In this document: positions 61,964-64,000 of the stretch, one piece after another
Numbering within the stretch: the stretch's first letter is position 1
Layout of the letters: each line of letters starts with the position of its first letter
Assembly: GCF_007830335.1 (NCBI RefSeq)
Contig: NZ_VLKU01000001.1
Coordinates: 310,001 to 374,000, forward strand
Reading direction: 5' to 3'
DNA: 64,000 bases
Origin: Paracoccus sulfuroxidans
GTDB taxonomy: Bacteria > Pseudomonadota > Alphaproteobacteria > Rhodobacterales > Rhodobacteraceae
Notes under the pieces: model-generated
Told to the model about the DNA's origin: nothing
The model's input: only the letters and a program-made list of their open reading frames with translations
Databases searched by the model: none
Translations under genes and position numbers: made by a program

Positions 61964-62599
61964 TTAGCCCCTGCTCCCCATCCTGAATCCCGTCTCTGAT
62001 TTTTGACCCCAGGCTACTTCGATCGTTCCCGCAATGCTTGCGTACTTCCGTCCGTTGTCGTTCGGGTTTCGGAGTTTCTGTGCTGCGTCCGATTTTTTCA
62101 GTGCGAGCGTTTTTGTTCCCGCTCTGTTCTGCGAAACGACAACGACCTCACATGATGCCGACTCACCGATTTGAATATTGATCGTGTCGATATTTCCTCG
62201 ATATGCGATCGGGAATCGGCTTTCGAGCGGCTGTCCCGCCACAAAAATTCCTGTTATTGGATCAAAGAAAACGAGACGCATTTCGACTGGTGCGAGAGTT
62301 GCGTCGTAAGCACGAATGAGATTGATGACGTTCGCGTCAATGATCGATAGAGTGAGCCTCTGATTTTGAATCACGGTCCCCGATTCAAACGTGATCTCAG
62401 GAATGCCGACGATCGGCCCGGCTCCCGCGTACGTTCGAGTCTCTGATCCGATTGTGACTGTGAGATCATCTTCATGAGTAGTAATACCCACCGATTCGAT
62501 AGCACCCGTTTCACGATTTTTCGCTTTAATCCAGATCAGCCATCGCGCTGATATAGCACCCTTTGCGAGATAAGTCCTTGCGTTGTCAGTTATGTCCAT
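61964..62599 (-). CDS. phage tail protein, hub/DUF2163-like by position
   Basis: 211 residues from ATG 62599 (GGAGTAAAGG upstream). Beta-rich with RTYAGAGPIVGIPEITFESG, then LTLSIIDANVINLIRAYD and ESASCEVVVVSQNRAGTK. Position between the distal-tail-like gene and NlpC/P60 matches the baseplate hub of gene transfer agents and lambda L. Sequence assignment is weak, so this is partly synteny. Confidence 0.55.
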   Translation of the reverse strand: MDITDNARTYLAKGAISARWLIWIKAKNRETGAIESVGITTHEDDLTVTIGSETRTYAGAGPIVGIPEITFESGTVIQNQRLTLSIIDANVINLIRAYDATLAPVEMRLVFFDPITGIFVAGQPLESRFPIAYRGNIDTINIQIGESASCEVVVVSQNRAGTKTLALKKSDAAQKLRNPNDNGRKYASIAGTIEVAWGQKSETGFRMGSRG

Positions 62600-62603
62600 A
62601 CCT

Positions 62604-63248
62604 TTACTCCTTGATAACTTGAATGAAATCGAATGACATGCCTTCGGCATGTGACGGATTGAAAACAAACTGAGACACGGATCCCGGAATGATCTGTGCG
62701 ACGATTGAAGGGCGTTGAAAGATCACTGTTGCGTTGTTTAAAGGTGTTCCCGGGCCGCGGATCGGACACATGACCGGAAGAGCGACGAAACCACCGTTGA
62801 TGGTTGCTATTTGTCTGTTCGTGACTTCGTTGTAATAACGCTTCCCGTTTATACGATACGCGAAACGGTCACCAGGATTCAGGACATAGCCCGGGCGAGC
62901 GGCTGTGAGTACGAATGTTGATCCGGACGTTGAGCCCGAAACTTTTGGAACATATCCTTGAGTAAGCGTGCCCTTCGGATCCTCAAGAGGATACTGATTC
63001 TTCTTGTCGATCACTTCGAATTTAGCACCGGCATTCATCATAGTATTGACGAGATTCGATTGAATGCGGGCATTCGCATGTGACATTGGAGCAAGTGTGA
63101 TCCTGCCCTTCCAGAGCCGAGGTCCGTTTTCAGCGGTGAGGATGTCACCGCCGCCCGTTTGTGAAGTGATGAGACTCGCATCAGGATACATTGAGAAGTC
63201 TGCGATTTTCAGTTTATCAAAGAAATTGACAAGTGTTGTGTATGCCAT
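62604..63248 (-). CDS. phage tail protein, possibly distal tail (Dit-like)
   Basis: 214 residues from ATG 63248 (GAGGATAAT upstream). AYTTLVNFFDKLKIADFSMY at the start; the rest is beta-rich: GRITLAPMSHANARIQSNLV, VSGSTSGSTFVLTAARPGYV and VFNPSHAEGMSFDFIQVIKE at the end. It directly follows the tape-measure gene, the place of the distal tail/DUF2460 gene. No motif seen. Confidence 0.55.
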   Translation of the reverse strand: MAYTTLVNFFDKLKIADFSMYPDASLITSQTGGGDILTAENGPRLWKGRITLAPMSHANARIQSNLVNTMMNAGAKFEVIDKKNQYPLEDPKGTLTQGYVPKVSGSTSGSTFVLTAARPGYVLNPGDRFAYRINGKRYYNEVTNRQIATINGGFVALPVMCPIRGPGTPLNNATVIFQRPSIVAQIIPGSVSQFVFNPSHAEGMSFDFIQVIKE

Positions 63249-63252
63249 TTTA

Positions 63253-64000
63253 TTATCCTCTTGATCGCGGATCAGCACTGTTCCGATTAAACGTGCTTGA
63301 TGTTTGTTTCTTGTCGTATGACGCGAGTCCGCCCTTCACGATCTGAACCGCGTTATCATTCGCTTGACTGATGATCCTTGCCTCAACACCGTCCGATATT
63401 GAGATCTCAACGCGAGAGACGCCGCCCGATCCTTCGACAAGGCGACGAGAGGCGGGGTTGCTCAAAATCTGTGAGCCCCGTGACAAGTTCACGAGTTCAG
63501 GCCCTCTCTCGCCGACCCAGGTGAGACCCCCCGCCCAGTTCGACGTCCCGTTCGCGTTCTGCCCGATCCCGCCGAACCATCCCGTAAGCATGTCTCCGAT
63601 GCCGCCCCAAGACCCGGTCCCTTTCCAGAGCGTGTTCCACGCTGAGTTCGCGAGAAGGTTCCCGAGTTGAGAAAGCAAGTTCTTCGCCGCGTCACGGGCC
63701 GACGTTGCCCCGGTGATGAAACCCTTGAACATGTCACCGAAACCCTTATCGAGCGTGTCCACGACTTCACGGAGCCCGTCTTGGGCCCGCTTCAACGCGT
63801 CCGTTTCGATCACGAGTTGTCTCACCTGTGCGATCTTCGTCTCATCACCGATCGCCCCGGTCTCCTGTGCTGCCCGATAGATCCGTTCTTGCTGTTCGGT
63901 CATCCCGAGCGTTGCCCGATACCTGTCATGCTCTTCGATGAGTTTTGTCATCGCGTCACTTTGCCGATCGATAGTCCGAGCCTGCTCACGCTCTTCGTCA
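63253..64000 (-). CDS. phage tail tape measure protein (5' truncated by window)
   Basis: The frame is open through 64000 on the minus strand; a residue run from DEEREQARTIDRQSDAM on continues past the ATG at 63951, so this is only the C-terminal 248 residues. ARDAAKNLLSQLGNLLANSAWNTL and GGLTWVGERGPELVNLSRGS plus VEISISDG VEAR-like end are the C-terminal signature of lambdoid/siphophage tape measures. Sets tail length. Confidence 0.82.
   Translation of the reverse strand, partial: DEEREQARTIDRQSDAMTKLIEEHDRYRATLGMTEQQERIYRAAQETGAIGDETKIAQVRQLVIETDALKRAQDGLREVVDTLDKGFGDMFKGFITGATSARDAAKNLLSQLGNLLANSAWNTLWKGTGSWGGIGDMLTGWFGGIGQNANGTSNWAGGLTWVGERGPELVNLSRGSQILSNPASRRLVEGSGGVSRVEISISDGVEARIISQANDNAVQIVKGGLASYDKKQTSSTFNRNSADPRSRG

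Noticed and set aside
53641..64000. CRISPR array, toxin-antitoxin or named defence system in the prophage part
   Set aside because: No regular repeats and no recognisable toxin, nuclease or helicase genes in the visible part; early/regulatory genes are outside the window.

Overview
The window is a high-GC alphaproteobacterial chromosome segment, most likely from the Rhodobacteraceae/Paracoccaceae and plausibly Paracoccus. Clues are the class I lysyl-tRNA synthetase, the nrdR-ribD-ribE-x-ribB-ribH-nusB arrangement, a TakP-type TRAP transporter, a DUF6324 protein, and a tRNA-His with A73 and a G1:U72 pair but no encoded G-1. The genus call is an inference and was not checked by any search.

Layout. 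1-3480: partial phosphatase-like gene, phosphoglycolate phosphatase, a divergent Amt-family channel and a long non-coding gap. 3481-8430: bolA-grxD, a DUF883/holin-like envelope pair behind what looks like a sigma-EcfG stress promoter, tRNA-His, DUF6324, mmcB and a DUF481 outer-membrane protein. 8427-18065: the riboflavin/nusB/nrdR genes on the minus strand, split by three plus-strand capsule genes (KpsS-like, Wza/KpsD-like lipoprotein, KpsC-like beta-Kdo transferase). 18326-22131: a TRAP transporter whose binding protein converges on its own membrane genes. 22268-24529: three late cobalamin genes. 24650-30292: a complete oligopeptide ABC operon. 30310-34758: single-domain response regulator, MHS-family symporter and acetyl-CoA synthetase. 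35020-40068: PNPOx-like protein, a large beta-helix protein behind a textbook CtrA box, LysK and a TerB-like protein. 40039-47190: dacB-nadD and the opgG-opgH-opgC osmoregulated glucan operon. 47368-50707: two small periplasmic proteins (PepSY-like) around a PhoP/PhoQ-like two-component system. 50824-53461: the dihydropyrimidine dehydrogenase pair preT-preA.

A prophage starts at tRNA-Ser(UGA) (53539-53628) and runs off the right edge. It has a tyrosine integrase and one unknown gene on plus. On minus there is a late block, in transcription order: tape measure, two tail proteins, NlpC/P60-like, tail-tip J-like, an accessory protein, GH19-type endolysin, holin candidates and a spanin pair. Tail gene order resembles gene transfer agents and lambdoid siphophages. 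Its base composition and codon use differ from the host.

The signals most worth a second look are: a two-block conserved element occurring twice in the prophage, each time about 30 nt upstream of a start codon; the EcfG-type promoter; the CtrA box; the capsule genes nested in the riboflavin cluster with an unassigned 189-aa neighbour; a RibB whose GTP cyclohydrolase II half has lost its zinc cysteines; and an Amt-family protein without recognisable twin histidines. I did not find a CRISPR array, an insertion sequence or an obvious defence system.
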